Origin: Bacteroidota bacterium | GTDB lineage: Bacteria; Bacteroidota; Ignavibacteria; UBA10030; SZUA-254 | Direction: 5' to 3' | DNA length: 9,666 bases | NCBI GenBank assembly: GCA_004322375.1 | Contig: SCUC01000041.1 | Coordinates: forward strand, 1-9,666 | Position numbers and translations under genes: made by a program | Part shown: piece after piece, positions 1 to 6,579 of the stretch | Layout: the number at the start of each line of letters is the position of its first letter | Position numbering within the stretch: the stretch's first letter is position 1 | Notes under the pieces: model-generated | What the model saw: the letters and a program-made list of their open reading frames with translations, nothing else | What the model was told of the DNA's origin: nothing | Database searches by the model: none

Positions 1-2
1 AC

Positions 3-1127
3 CGGGATAACGGCGCTTCATCCGATTATCTGGAGGAGTTTAACGGCAGTTCAGAGTTTCGATTTACGGAAGGAAGAGGTTTCTGGCTGCTTCACAAAGG
101 GAAATGGAATTTTTCCGCGACTGTTCCTTCCGTTCCCTTGAATAGTGGAGCAGTTCAAATCCCTCTTCATTCAGGCTGGAATATTATCACCAACCCGTAT
201 CCGTTTTTTATAACCTGGCAGACTGTGCAAGCGGCAAATTCCCTGAGCGATCCTCTCTGGGGATTCTATGGAAGCTTTTATTCTTCCTATGCGATGGAAC
301 CATATAATGGGTATTACTTTTTCAACGGATCGAGCCTAACGTCATTAACGATTCCTTATGGTAATTCACTGGGGAAAAACATTTCTGATGCAGATCGCGC
401 GGGTATTGAATGGAAACTGCCAATCAGGTTAGAATCGGATTCATTGATTGATGCGAGCGCTTCGCTGGGCGTTGCTTCCACTGCATCCAACGGTTGGGAT
501 AAGCTCGATGTTCGCCGTCCACGGGCAGTAGGAGATTTGCCTGCCGTTGTCTTTGTTCGCCCGGAATGGGACGATAAGTTTAGCAGCTTCGCAACCGACT
601 TCAAACCGGAATTTCAAGATGTTCAAACATGGGAATTTCAGGTTTACGTAAACAAAGGAAAGAAAGGAACGCTTACTGTTGGTGAACTATCGCAACTGCC
701 TGAACGGTTCGAGGTGTATCTGCTTGATAAGGAGAGGGGGAAAGCGCAAAATCTCAGAACGCGTTCCTCGTATGAATTTTTATCTTCAAATGATGTATCG
801 CAGTTTGAGCTTGTTGTCGGAAGCAGCGAAGCGATACACGAACGGGTACGGAATGTAGCTCCACGTTCCTTCTCCTTGAGCAATAATTATCCCAATCCGT
901 TCAATCCCGTAACGACGTTTGAATACCTCCTGCCGCGTGCTGTGCACGTCTCGTTCAAGATGTATAATCTTGCAGGAGAGGAAGTTGCCGTGCTTCGCAG
1001 CGGGTATGAGGAGAGCGGGGAATATGTTGTTCGATGGGACGCGACCGGAGTCCCGTCGGGAGTGTACTTCGCGAGATTAGTAGCCGGAGAATTTACATCA
1101 GTTAAAAAAGTTTTATTGGTGAAGTAA
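3..1127 (+). CDS. Secreted type IX cargo protein, C-terminal part (5' end outside window)
   Basis: The frame is open from the first bases, so the gene begins upstream; the TTG at 138 is internal and is not taken as a start. The visible 374 residues contain two related patches, GRGFWLLHKG followed by a GWN-I-NPYPF motif, and MEPYNGYYFFN, in the style of surface proteins of Ignavibacteria-like bacteria. A middle region of unknown fold follows. From about residue 296 comes a sorting tail starting YPNPFNP, with a YNLAGEEV strand, an SGVYFARL strand and the end KKVLLVK. Such tails direct export across the outer membrane by the type IX system and are usually cleaved. The catalytic or binding part, if any, is upstream and unseen. 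The stop TAA shares its last base with the next ATG, so the two genes are probably translationally coupled. Confident about the tail, not about the function. Confidence 0.85.
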   Translation, partial: RDNGASSDYLEEFNGSSEFRFTEGRGFWLLHKGKWNFSATVPSVPLNSGAVQIPLHSGWNIITNPYPFFITWQTVQAANSLSDPLWGFYGSFYSSYAMEPYNGYYFFNGSSLTSLTIPYGNSLGKNISDADRAGIEWKLPIRLESDSLIDASASLGVASTASNGWDKLDVRRPRAVGDLPAVVFVRPEWDDKFSSFATDFKPEFQDVQTWEFQVYVNKGKKGTLTVGELSQLPERFEVYLLDKERGKAQNLRTRSSYEFLSSNDVSQFELVVGSSEAIHERVRNVAPRSFSLSNNYPNPFNPVTTFEYLLPRAVHVSFKMYNLAGEEVAVLRSGYEESGEYVVRWDATGVPSGVYFARLVAGEFTSVKKVLLVK

Positions 1128-1639
1128 TGCGCGCAATGAATGTTCTTCTTCGTTCTTTCTCCTTCCGTCTGTTTCTCGTAGCGGCATTTTTACGGCTCGT
1201 GCTATCTGAGCCTGTAGATGCGCGCACTACGCAGGCTCTAACGTCTAATATACATCATAAGCAAGAGCAAGGAAAAATATTGATTTCCTATGATTTAGCC
1301 GCACAGCGAAATAAGACATATCAAGTTGATGTTGTGATGTTAAGACAAGGAGATGAAAGCTTCAGGTATGTGCCGGAGAATCTCAAAGGCGACGTGGGAA
1401 ACAATGTGTCTGCGGGAACTGCGAAAAATATTGAATGGGATATTGCTGATGAATTTCCGAACGGAATCACATACGATGACTATTATTTTACAATGAATGC
1501 AGAAGAAGAAGAGACATCTATGAGTCCCTGGATTTGGGTAGGCGCGGCAGTAGTAGTCGGCGTGGTAGTCTTTTTGCTTGTTAATAAAGAAAAAGAGGAA
1601 ACTCCGGATGAATTCCCGCAACCTCCCGGAAGACCATAA
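1127..1639 (+). CDS. Small membrane-anchored periplasmic/surface protein with PPGRP tail
   Basis: A 170-residue protein whose ATG overlaps the previous stop codon by one base (TAATG); a second in-frame ATG at 1136 is possible. Residues 1-33 look like a signal peptide or N-terminal anchor (FRLFLVAAFLRLVL). Residues 49-105 carry a beta-rich pattern, KILISYDL, then a YQVDVVML strand, then GDVGNNVSAG and IEWDI. This resembles the small Ig-like domain found in front of other modules in Bacteroidota and Ignavibacteria proteins. Residues 135-152 form one clear transmembrane helix (WIWVGAAVVVGVVVFLLV), followed by KEKEE and the end FPQPPGRP. It is probably an envelope protein with its domain outside the cytoplasm and a short C-terminal tail. 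It is co-transcribed with the upstream cargo and followed by a terminator. The function is not recognised; a structural or secretion-accessory role for the upstream cargo is inference only. Confidence 0.75.
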   Translation: MRAMNVLLRSFSFRLFLVAAFLRLVLSEPVDARTTQALTSNIHHKQEQGKILISYDLAAQRNKTYQVDVVMLRQGDESFRYVPENLKGDVGNNVSAGTAKNIEWDIADEFPNGITYDDYYFTMNAEEEETSMSPWIWVGAAVVVGVVVFLLVNKEKEETPDEFPQPPGRP

Positions 1640-1673
1640 GAGTGTAAAAATACCACTCTAACTCTCTTTTTTT
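1639..1673 (+). terminator. Rho-independent terminator after the two-gene unit
   Basis: AGAGTG at 1639-1644 pairs with CACTCT at 1654-1659. An alternative fold pairs GTA with TAC further in, with one bulged C. The stem is followed by pyrimidine-rich sequence and seven T at 1667-1673. It lies directly on the stop codon of the 170-residue gene. The stem is short, but the T-run and position fit an intrinsic terminator. Confidence 0.7.
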
Positions 1674-1749
1674 AGAAACTATCTGAAAAGTCCCTATGGT
1701 GTCTTTCCCTACGGGTCTTTGAAAATGTCCAAAAACCCTTCAGGTTTAG

Positions 1750-1975
1750 CATTCTGAGGTCAAGCTATGGCAAGCCATTGTTATTAACGTTGATGACATT
1801 TTATGTGATAGCAATGCGCTTTTCTTGAACCCATCCCGCCAACATGCATCGGGTTTTCGGGGATTCGTTTTGCCCTTCCCTACAAAGTAGGGAAGGGATA
1901 GGGATGGGTAAAAGTAATGAAAACGTCACTTTCAGTCTTCTATATCGCAAGTAGAAAGAAACGTGTCATTAGCAG
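1750..1975 (+). repeat. Dispersed intergenic repeat, copy A
   Basis: This 226-bp segment, from CATTCTGAGGTCA to GTCATTAGCAG, matches 6222-6444 in the same orientation. By eye there are about 20 substitutions and two small length differences, so about 90% identity. Inside are nested inverted repeats: outer arms ACCCATCCC (1829-1837) and GGGATGGGT (1901-1909), inner arms CCCTTCCCTAC (1873-1883) and GTAGGGAAGGG (1887-1897) with loop AAA. It does not code: frames open in the other copy are interrupted here. It is likely a non-autonomous mobile or structured repeat. The family is not identified. Confidence 0.85.
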
Positions 1976-2306
1976 CAGCAAAGCGAAGAATCTCCGTATC
2001 CTCTGCTCAAAATAGAAAACCGCGAAACTTTTCGGTCAGTTTCTCAGACTGCTCTTATCGTCAGACAAATTACCTCGTATATCTACGGGGTTACATTCAC
2101 AGCATAAAAAAACCTATTTAAAGCTAATTTTTTTCTTGATTTTCATAAAAAGCTTTTGTAAGTTCTGCATATTCATTCATCTCCGGTTTCTCGTTAATGA
2201 AGCTAAAGTCTTCATTCAAATCTAGTTGATTGTACTCTGTAATACCAATCGTTATACGAAATGATAACTATTGTTATTGATGAGAAAGTAAAATTCCTGA
2301 ATGAAC

Positions 2307-2395
2307 TACCCCCGCCGCAAGTAGCGGGGTATCGAAAAAATAATTTTAACCGTTCCAAGGAACGGGGTATTTAACCCTCGCCCGCCTCTGGCGGG
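2307..2395. repeat. Row of three short GC-rich hairpins
   Basis: Three inverted repeats follow one another. TACCCCCGC (2307-2315) pairs with GCGGGGTA (2324-2331) with one bulged C. CCGTTCC (2350-2356) pairs with GGAACGG (2359-2365). CCCGCC (2381-2386) pairs with GGCGGG (2390-2395) around loop TCT. None has a following T-run, so they are not ordinary terminators. They lie 46-135 bp upstream of the next start codon and could be REP-like elements or part of its leader. Confidence 0.65.
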
Positions 2396-2441
2396 AATAA
2401 AACACTAACTCTGATTTAATTATATATATTGGAATTTGCCC

Positions 2442-3599
2442 ATGAGAAAGTACCTACTGTTTTGTCTTGTGATAGCAGTGATTGGATTAGCGTTACCCGA
2501 TCGCTCCCAAGCGCAGCAATCATCTGCTGCCGTTGCAGATACAACCAAATACAGGACATTCCGTCCTGAACATTATCGCGGGCTTGCTGCTTACGTGACA
2601 AAATCCGGTTTCACGAAACGCGGGTTACGACCCACTGCCGGTAACGTGCGGGATAGCGTTTTTATGAATCATGGATTTGGCTGGGAAACCCCGGGTGACG
2701 GCGGGTTCCTTCGCGTTGGACACCGGTTCACCGATAGCTCCCTTTATTATGGCTGGTTCTTTTATTTACGGTGGAACTACCGAGCTCCTGAGGTGCGATA
2801 TTACATCTTCAGCCGTTCTGCATTGAAAAAACCTGCCAATTATCTCACCTTCCGCGGAGAGATAAAAACAACGACATACTTTGGAAACGCGGGCAACAGC
2901 CTGACACAGCACGTCACTGCCTTGAAAACCAATATCGCCGCAAGCGATCTCGGCATAACGCCTCCCGGATTGGGTGACCTTGTTTTCAATCAAGCCAGCG
3001 GTCCTGAAACAATATTGAATGGCAAAACAATTCGCGAGATCGTGATGCTTGCAGATTCTGCGATGACATTAGGGTACAGGCAGCGCACGCGGTATCCTAT
3101 CTCTCTTATCAATATCTTGAACACAGTTACCTCAAGAATCAATGGCGAATTTTATTCTCCAACGGTTGATACTGTTTCTACGGCGCCGCTAATATTACAG
3201 GGAGTGAAAACCGTAGCTTCGGTTTCGTATCTCTATTTCGATTCCACAAAATTAAGCCCCTGGAACAGACACCGCTCCACAGTTCGCATGAACAAAGAAA
3301 CGGCTATGACAATTTTAGGGTACAAGCTCGAACAAAATTATCCCAATCCGTTTAACCCGACGACGAACATTACCTACCAATTGCCCTCCGATAGTCGCGT
3401 GCGGCTTGCTATCTACGACGTCTCAGGCAGAGAAGTTGCCCTGCTCGCAGATGAAGTGCAAAGCATGGGCGAGCAATACATCGAGTGGAATGCAGCCGGC
3501 TTCGCCAGCGGAGTCTATTTTTACCGCCTTGAAGCGACAAGCGTTTCACAACCGGGAGCGGCTTTTGTCCAGCATAAAAAGATGTTGCTCCTCAAATAA
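2442..3599 (+). CDS. Secreted type IX cargo protein of unknown function
   Basis: A 385-residue protein. ATG 2442 is chosen over the TTG six bases earlier because it starts a good signal peptide: MRKYLLF, a hydrophobic core CLVIAVIGLALP, and a likely cleavage after SQA-Q near residue 25. The mature part (about 26-295) is rich in aromatic and polar residues (LYYGWFFYLRWNYR, TYFGNAGNSLTQHV) and resembles no family I recognise. From residue 300 comes a typical sorting tail: YPNPFNPTTNITYQLP, IYDVSGREV, SGVYFYRL and the end KKMLLLK, with a 9-residue insertion (SVSQPGAAF) before the last strand. This predicts export by the type IX system to the cell surface or medium. No clear Shine-Dalgarno is seen upstream. 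It is a single-gene unit, bounded by the hairpin-rich gap before it and a strong terminator after it. Confidence 0.85.
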   Translation: MRKYLLFCLVIAVIGLALPDRSQAQQSSAAVADTTKYRTFRPEHYRGLAAYVTKSGFTKRGLRPTAGNVRDSVFMNHGFGWETPGDGGFLRVGHRFTDSSLYYGWFFYLRWNYRAPEVRYYIFSRSALKKPANYLTFRGEIKTTTYFGNAGNSLTQHVTALKTNIAASDLGITPPGLGDLVFNQASGPETILNGKTIREIVMLADSAMTLGYRQRTRYPISLINILNTVTSRINGEFYSPTVDTVSTAPLILQGVKTVASVSYLYFDSTKLSPWNRHRSTVRMNKETAMTILGYKLEQNYPNPFNPTTNITYQLPSDSRVRLAIYDVSGREVALLADEVQSMGEQYIEWNAAGFASGVYFYRLEATSVSQPGAAFVQHKKMLLLK

Positions 3600-3643
3600 T
3601 CGTTCATAATGGAGTAATCCCGCTTTGAAAAACGGTGTGTAAC

Positions 3644-3681
3644 AAAAATCCCGTGTATTTTAAATACGCGGGATTTTTTTT
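3644..3681 (+). terminator. Strong rho-independent terminator, possibly bidirectional
   Basis: AAAAATCCCGTGTA pairs with TACGCGGGATTTTT (one G-T pair) around an AT-rich loop, followed by eight T at 3674-3681. The mirrored A-run on the 5' side would let it work on the minus strand too. It lies 45 bp after the stop codon of the secreted protein ending at 3599. Confidence 0.85.
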
Positions 3682-3912
3682 GCTATAAAAATAAACAATG
3701 TAGCAGAGGATACAAATTTACTGATTAAAATAATATAAAACGCTTCCTTTTTATTACACAATTTTGTACAATGCTTTAGAGTCGCATGATAGAGGACGAT
3801 GACAAATAACTATAGTCAGTGTAGCAACAGGATATACGAGTTTATTACAAACCCGCAAGCGGATAAAAACGCTCTGCGGGTTTTTTGCTATGACAAGAGA
3901 GATAAAATTGTG
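3682..3912 (+). promoter_or_regulatory. Leader/intergenic region ahead of the beta-propeller gene
   Basis: About 230 bp between the previous terminator and the chosen ATG at 3913. The first 100 bp are very AT-rich (about 3682-3780) and likely hold the promoter, though no confident -35/-10 pair is visible. The end holds a second terminator-like hairpin (3849-3886). The frame of the next gene is open back to 3799, but that extension would translate through the terminator hairpin and bury the signal peptide, so it is taken as non-coding. Confidence 0.5.
3849..3886 (+). terminator. Terminator-like hairpin in the leader of the beta-propeller gene
   Basis: AAACCCGC (3849-3856) pairs with GCGGGTTT (3876-3883). 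Further in, AGCG (3858-3861) pairs with CGCT (3870-3873), and six T follow at 3881-3886. It is a textbook intrinsic terminator shape, but it lies only 26 bp before ATG 3913 with no gene between it and the preceding terminator. It may be an attenuator in the leader or the end of a small RNA. Confidence 0.75.
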
Positions 3913-5190
3913 ATGAAATTTTTACGGGTATTCTTGTTTTTGATGCTGTTCTTTTGCGGCGAACTGCACGCACAGCAATGGGTGCAGATACCGATGAGTT
4001 TTTCTACTGGCGATACTTTTTTATTTGGCTTGAGCGCGTCATTTGCTACAAAGAATATAGGGTGGTTTACACCACAGAACGGCGACCTTTACAAAACGAC
4101 TGATGGCGGCTACACGTGGAACCTGCAACTACGAAAGTCAGGATTTTTTTTCAATATACTCGCCTTGGACTCACTGCACGTATGGGTAAGATATGGAGGT
4201 TACAATAAATGGGTAGTGTTCACGACTGATGGCGGTGCGTACTGGGATTCAACATTCATAGGACCCGGGTTCTCCCATTATTATGGCCCGCTTGTTTTCT
4301 TCAACACTACAGAAGGATTGTTATTTGATAGTATATTATTTCATACTTCTAATGGTGGTAACAATTGGTATGTAAAAAATAGCGCTGATAGCTTATTCTT
4401 TCGAAGAGCAGGGGTAGGAGATTTTATCAACCGTCAAAAAGGTTGGATTGGAGGGGGAAATCCTATAGCAACAGATGTCGGATATATTGCAAAAACTGAT
4501 GATAGCGGCAAGAGTTGGGCTTACTCGGGTTATCCTACGGGACATCCGATTATTACCGGTATTGATGCGATAGACACTCTCCTTGTTTATGCAGTTGGAT
4601 TTTTTCCATTTAGCGGCACAGGAGTAGTACGAAAGAGCGAAGACGGCGGCTTAACATGGAATTCAATTTTTCTTCCAGGCTCAGGATGGCCCCTGGATAT
4701 GAAAATGTTAGACAGCTTGACCGGCTGGATCTGCGGAGAGAATGGGAAAATTTGGAAGACTACGGATGGAGGCAACACTTGGGTAATTCAAATTACAAAT
4801 ACGGATGTGATCCTGTGGAAAATATCTCTTCTTCAGGATGAAAACGTCATTTATGTTTTCGGTGACGAAAACACGCTTTTGAGGTCTGATATTGTTGCCT
4901 CTGTAAGGGGAAACGATGGTTATCCTGTATCATACAGGTTGTACCAAAACTATCCCAATCCATTTAACCCTATGACCATAATACATTATCAGTTATATGG
5001 TCATGGTTTTGTTTCATTAAAAGTATATAATATGTTAGGTCAGGAAGTAGCCAAGCTTGTTAATGAGATGCAGGATGCAGGGTATAAGTCGAAAGTATGG
5101 GACGCTAAAGGATTGCCGAGCGGCATCTATTTCTATCGTTTACAGGCAGGCTCCTTTACTGACATCAAAAAAATGGTCTTAATGCGATAA
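3913..5190 (+). CDS. Secreted beta-propeller (BNR/Ycf48-like repeats) with type IX sorting tail
   Basis: A 425-residue protein from ATG 3913, which opens a signal peptide (MKFLRVFLFLMLFFCGELHA, cleavage before QQW). Six Asp-box/BNR-type motifs are spaced through the mature part: TTDGGYTW (62), TTDGGAYW (104), TSNGGNNW (145), TDDSGKSW (195), SEDGGLTW (242) and TTDGGNTW (283). Several are preceded by GW motifs, for example GWICGENGKIWK, the pattern of Ycf48/sialidase-like propellers. The third repeat has N in place of the usual D. A sorting tail runs from residue 347: YPNPFNPMTIIHYQL, YNMLGQEV, SGIYFYRL, KKMVLMR. It is predicted to be an exported surface propeller, probably for binding; nothing identifies sialidase catalysis. 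A terminator-like hairpin sits just upstream. No convincing terminator follows the stop, so read-through into the next gene is possible. Confidence 0.88.
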   Translation: MKFLRVFLFLMLFFCGELHAQQWVQIPMSFSTGDTFLFGLSASFATKNIGWFTPQNGDLYKTTDGGYTWNLQLRKSGFFFNILALDSLHVWVRYGGYNKWVVFTTDGGAYWDSTFIGPGFSHYYGPLVFFNTTEGLLFDSILFHTSNGGNNWYVKNSADSLFFRRAGVGDFINRQKGWIGGGNPIATDVGYIAKTDDSGKSWAYSGYPTGHPIITGIDAIDTLLVYAVGFFPFSGTGVVRKSEDGGLTWNSIFLPGSGWPLDMKMLDSLTGWICGENGKIWKTTDGGNTWVIQITNTDVILWKISLLQDENVIYVFGDENTLLRSDIVASVRGNDGYPVSYRLYQNYPNPFNPMTIIHYQLYGHGFVSLKVYNMLGQEVAKLVNEMQDAGYKSKVWDAKGLPSGIYFYRLQAGSFTDIKKMVLMR

Positions 5191-5259
5191 TATTTCTTAA
5201 CACAATATTAACCCCCGGTATTTGCTCCTCCGCGTTTTTGTTCGTACTTTTCATAACGT

Positions 5260-6183
5260 ATGGAGATTAAAGAATTAGCGATTGCATGGAATTGGGAATA
5301 TGACGCCGATTTTATCTCAGCGATAGAGAGAGAATGCGAGCGGCGGGGGATCACTACGTTCAGGATTGAGGAATCTAACCTTAGCGAAGCTATACACGCA
5401 ATCGAATCGTCCGGGCTTCCCGTAAGCGCGTTATTCGATCGCGCTTCCGATAGCGACGATAGGTTTGTTTCCTTAGTGAATCTTCTCGAAAGTCGGGGGA
5501 CAAGAATTTTCAATAATTATTATCTTGCAGAGCGTTGCCGCGATAAAGCCACCATGCATCTCGAGCTCATGGCGGCGGGACTATTTGTTCCACACTCCTT
5601 AATTATCCCTCCCTTTTACGCCCAGCCGATGCTTATGCTTGCTCCCAAAGAAGCCGGCGCGATTGGCGCTCCCTTTGTTATTAAGCCCGCAAACACGACT
5701 GGCGGCGGCTTCGGTGTTCACCTTAATGCTCATACTCTTATGGATATTCACCTTGCTCGTCAGGAACACCCGCGCGACAAATACCTCGTTCAGGAAAAAA
5801 TTTACCCAAAGCGTATTGAAGAGAGCAGGGCATGGTTTAGGGTGCTGTATGCGTTTGGCGAATCTATTCTCTGCTGGTGGGATGATCAAACTCACGTCTA
5901 TCGCGAAGTATCCCCGATGGAAGAGCTGGTGTACGAGCTTTCTCCTCTCAGGAACTATATTCATACTATACGGAAAATTTGCAAGTTGGATTTTTTCTCG
6001 ACAGAAATAGCCTTAACCGCAGACGGTAAATTTGTCGTTGTAGATTACGTGAATGAAGTCTGCGATATGCGGCTTCGATCACAAAGCTTCGATGGTGTGC
6101 CTGACGAGATAGTTACGCGTATCGTAGCATTGTTAGTGAATGAAGTTGAAATTACCCTACATCGTTCTCAAGTGAGTGATTGA
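5260..6183 (+). CDS. ATP-grasp domain enzyme, substrate unknown
   Basis: A 307-residue cytoplasmic protein; ATG 5260 is the first start after an in-frame TAA at 5254, and no clear Shine-Dalgarno is seen. It has an N-terminal alpha/beta pre-ATP-grasp part (1-85), then RIFNN with RDKATMHLELMAAGLFVP (94-111), matching the N-x-DK helix of the family. The nucleotide-binding loop is FVIKPANTTGGGFGV (139-153, with K142). YLVQEKI (175-181) fits the hinge, AWFRVLYAFG (191-200) the conserved arginine strand, and E249, D262 and N265 (VVVDYVNE) the metal ligands. ATP-grasp enzymes form amide or thioester bonds through acyl-phosphate intermediates (D-Ala-D-Ala ligase, RimK and relatives). All key residues appear present, so it should be active. 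It lies 69 bp after the propeller gene and 680 bp before glgC, across a repeat island. A D-Ala-D-Ala-type, RimK-type or tailoring ligase role cannot be separated here. Confidence 0.8.
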   Translation: MEIKELAIAWNWEYDADFISAIERECERRGITTFRIEESNLSEAIHAIESSGLPVSALFDRASDSDDRFVSLVNLLESRGTRIFNNYYLAERCRDKATMHLELMAAGLFVPHSLIIPPFYAQPMLMLAPKEAGAIGAPFVIKPANTTGGGFGVHLNAHTLMDIHLARQEHPRDKYLVQEKIYPKRIEESRAWFRVLYAFGESILCWWDDQTHVYREVSPMEELVYELSPLRNYIHTIRKICKLDFFSTEIALTADGKFVVVDYVNEVCDMRLRSQSFDGVPDEIVTRIVALLVNEVEITLHRSQVSD

Positions 6184-6221
6184 TGGTTATCAAGGGTACA
6201 TACAATAATTCTAAAGACTGT

Positions 6222-6444
6222 CATTCTGAGGTCAATCAATGACAAGCATTGTTATTAACGTTGATGACATTCTATGTGCTAGCGATGTGCTTTACTTCAA
6301 CCCATCCCGCCAATGTATATCGGGTTATCAGGGATTCGTTTTGCCCTTCCCTACTTTGTAGGGAAGGGATAGTGATGGGTAAAAGTAATGAAAACGTCAC
6401 TTTCAGTCTTCTATCGCAAGTAGAAAGAAACATGTCATTAGCAG
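6222..6444 (+). repeat. Dispersed intergenic repeat, copy B
   Basis: 223 bp matching 1750-1975 in the same orientation. The outer arms are ACCCATCCC (6300-6308) and GTGATGGGT (6372-6380, one mismatch). The inner arms CCCTTCCCTAC (6344-6354) and GTAGGGAAGGG (6358-6368) are perfect, but the loop is TTT instead of AAA. Near its left end GTCAATCAATG (6231-6241) can pair with CGTTGATGAC, a further stem that copy A has lost. Confidence 0.85.
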
Positions 6445-6572
6445 GTCAATCAATGACAAGCATTGTTATTAATGTTGATGACAATGTTATGTTCCAGCGA
6501 TGGGTTTCATACCCATCGCAGATTGACAAAATCGAAGCACAATTGCTTGTTTAATATTCATGTCATTAGCAG
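6431..6572 (+). repeat. Partial third repeat copy flanked by 14-bp direct repeats
   Basis: CATGTCATTAGCAG occurs at 6431-6444 and again at 6559-6572. The DNA between them starts with a copy of the left end of the dispersed repeat: 6445-6504 matches 6231-6290 with scattered changes. It then departs, carrying its own perfect hairpin GCGATGGGT/ACCCATCGC (6497-6505 with 6511-6519, loop TTCAT). It looks like a partial duplication, or a shorter variant of the element lying in tandem. Confidence 0.7.
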
Positions 6573-6579
6573 CGAAGCG

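Larger units (their letters stand above)
1674..2441. other. Long non-coding stretch, repeat-rich
   Basis: No credible reading frame lies on either strand here. It holds a 226-bp dispersed repeat (1750-1975), a hairpin at 2072-2091 (ACCTCGTA/TACGGGGT, loop TATC, one G-T pair), an AT-rich stretch around 2100-2290 and three GC-rich hairpins (2307-2395). The promoter of the next gene must be in the last 100-300 bases, but I could not identify one with confidence. Confidence 0.7.

Noticed and set aside
138..140. TTG as the start of the first gene
   Set aside because: The frame is open to the window start and the upstream residues (GRGFWLLHKG) continue the same domain style, so the gene is partial.
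3711..3722. TAAATTTG on the minus strand, resembling a Bacteroidota -7 box
   Set aside because: No minus-strand gene lies downstream and no matching -33 element was found; it is expected by chance in AT-rich DNA.
3799..3912. Upstream in-frame extension of the propeller gene
   Set aside because: It would put 38 residues ahead of a clear signal peptide and translate through a terminator hairpin, so ATG 3913 is preferred.
5188..5212. AT-rich inverted repeat after the propeller gene (TAATATT/AATATTA)
   Set aside because: It is a weak AT stem followed by CCCCC rather than a T-run, so not called as a terminator.
6249..6554. Open frame of about 100 codons in the repeat island
   Set aside because: It lies inside dispersed repeat copy B and its partial duplicate. 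The matching frame in copy A is interrupted, and the translation has no recognisable features.
6222..6572. CRISPR array
   Set aside because: The repeats are long, unevenly spaced and only partly tandem, with no regular spacers and no cas genes.
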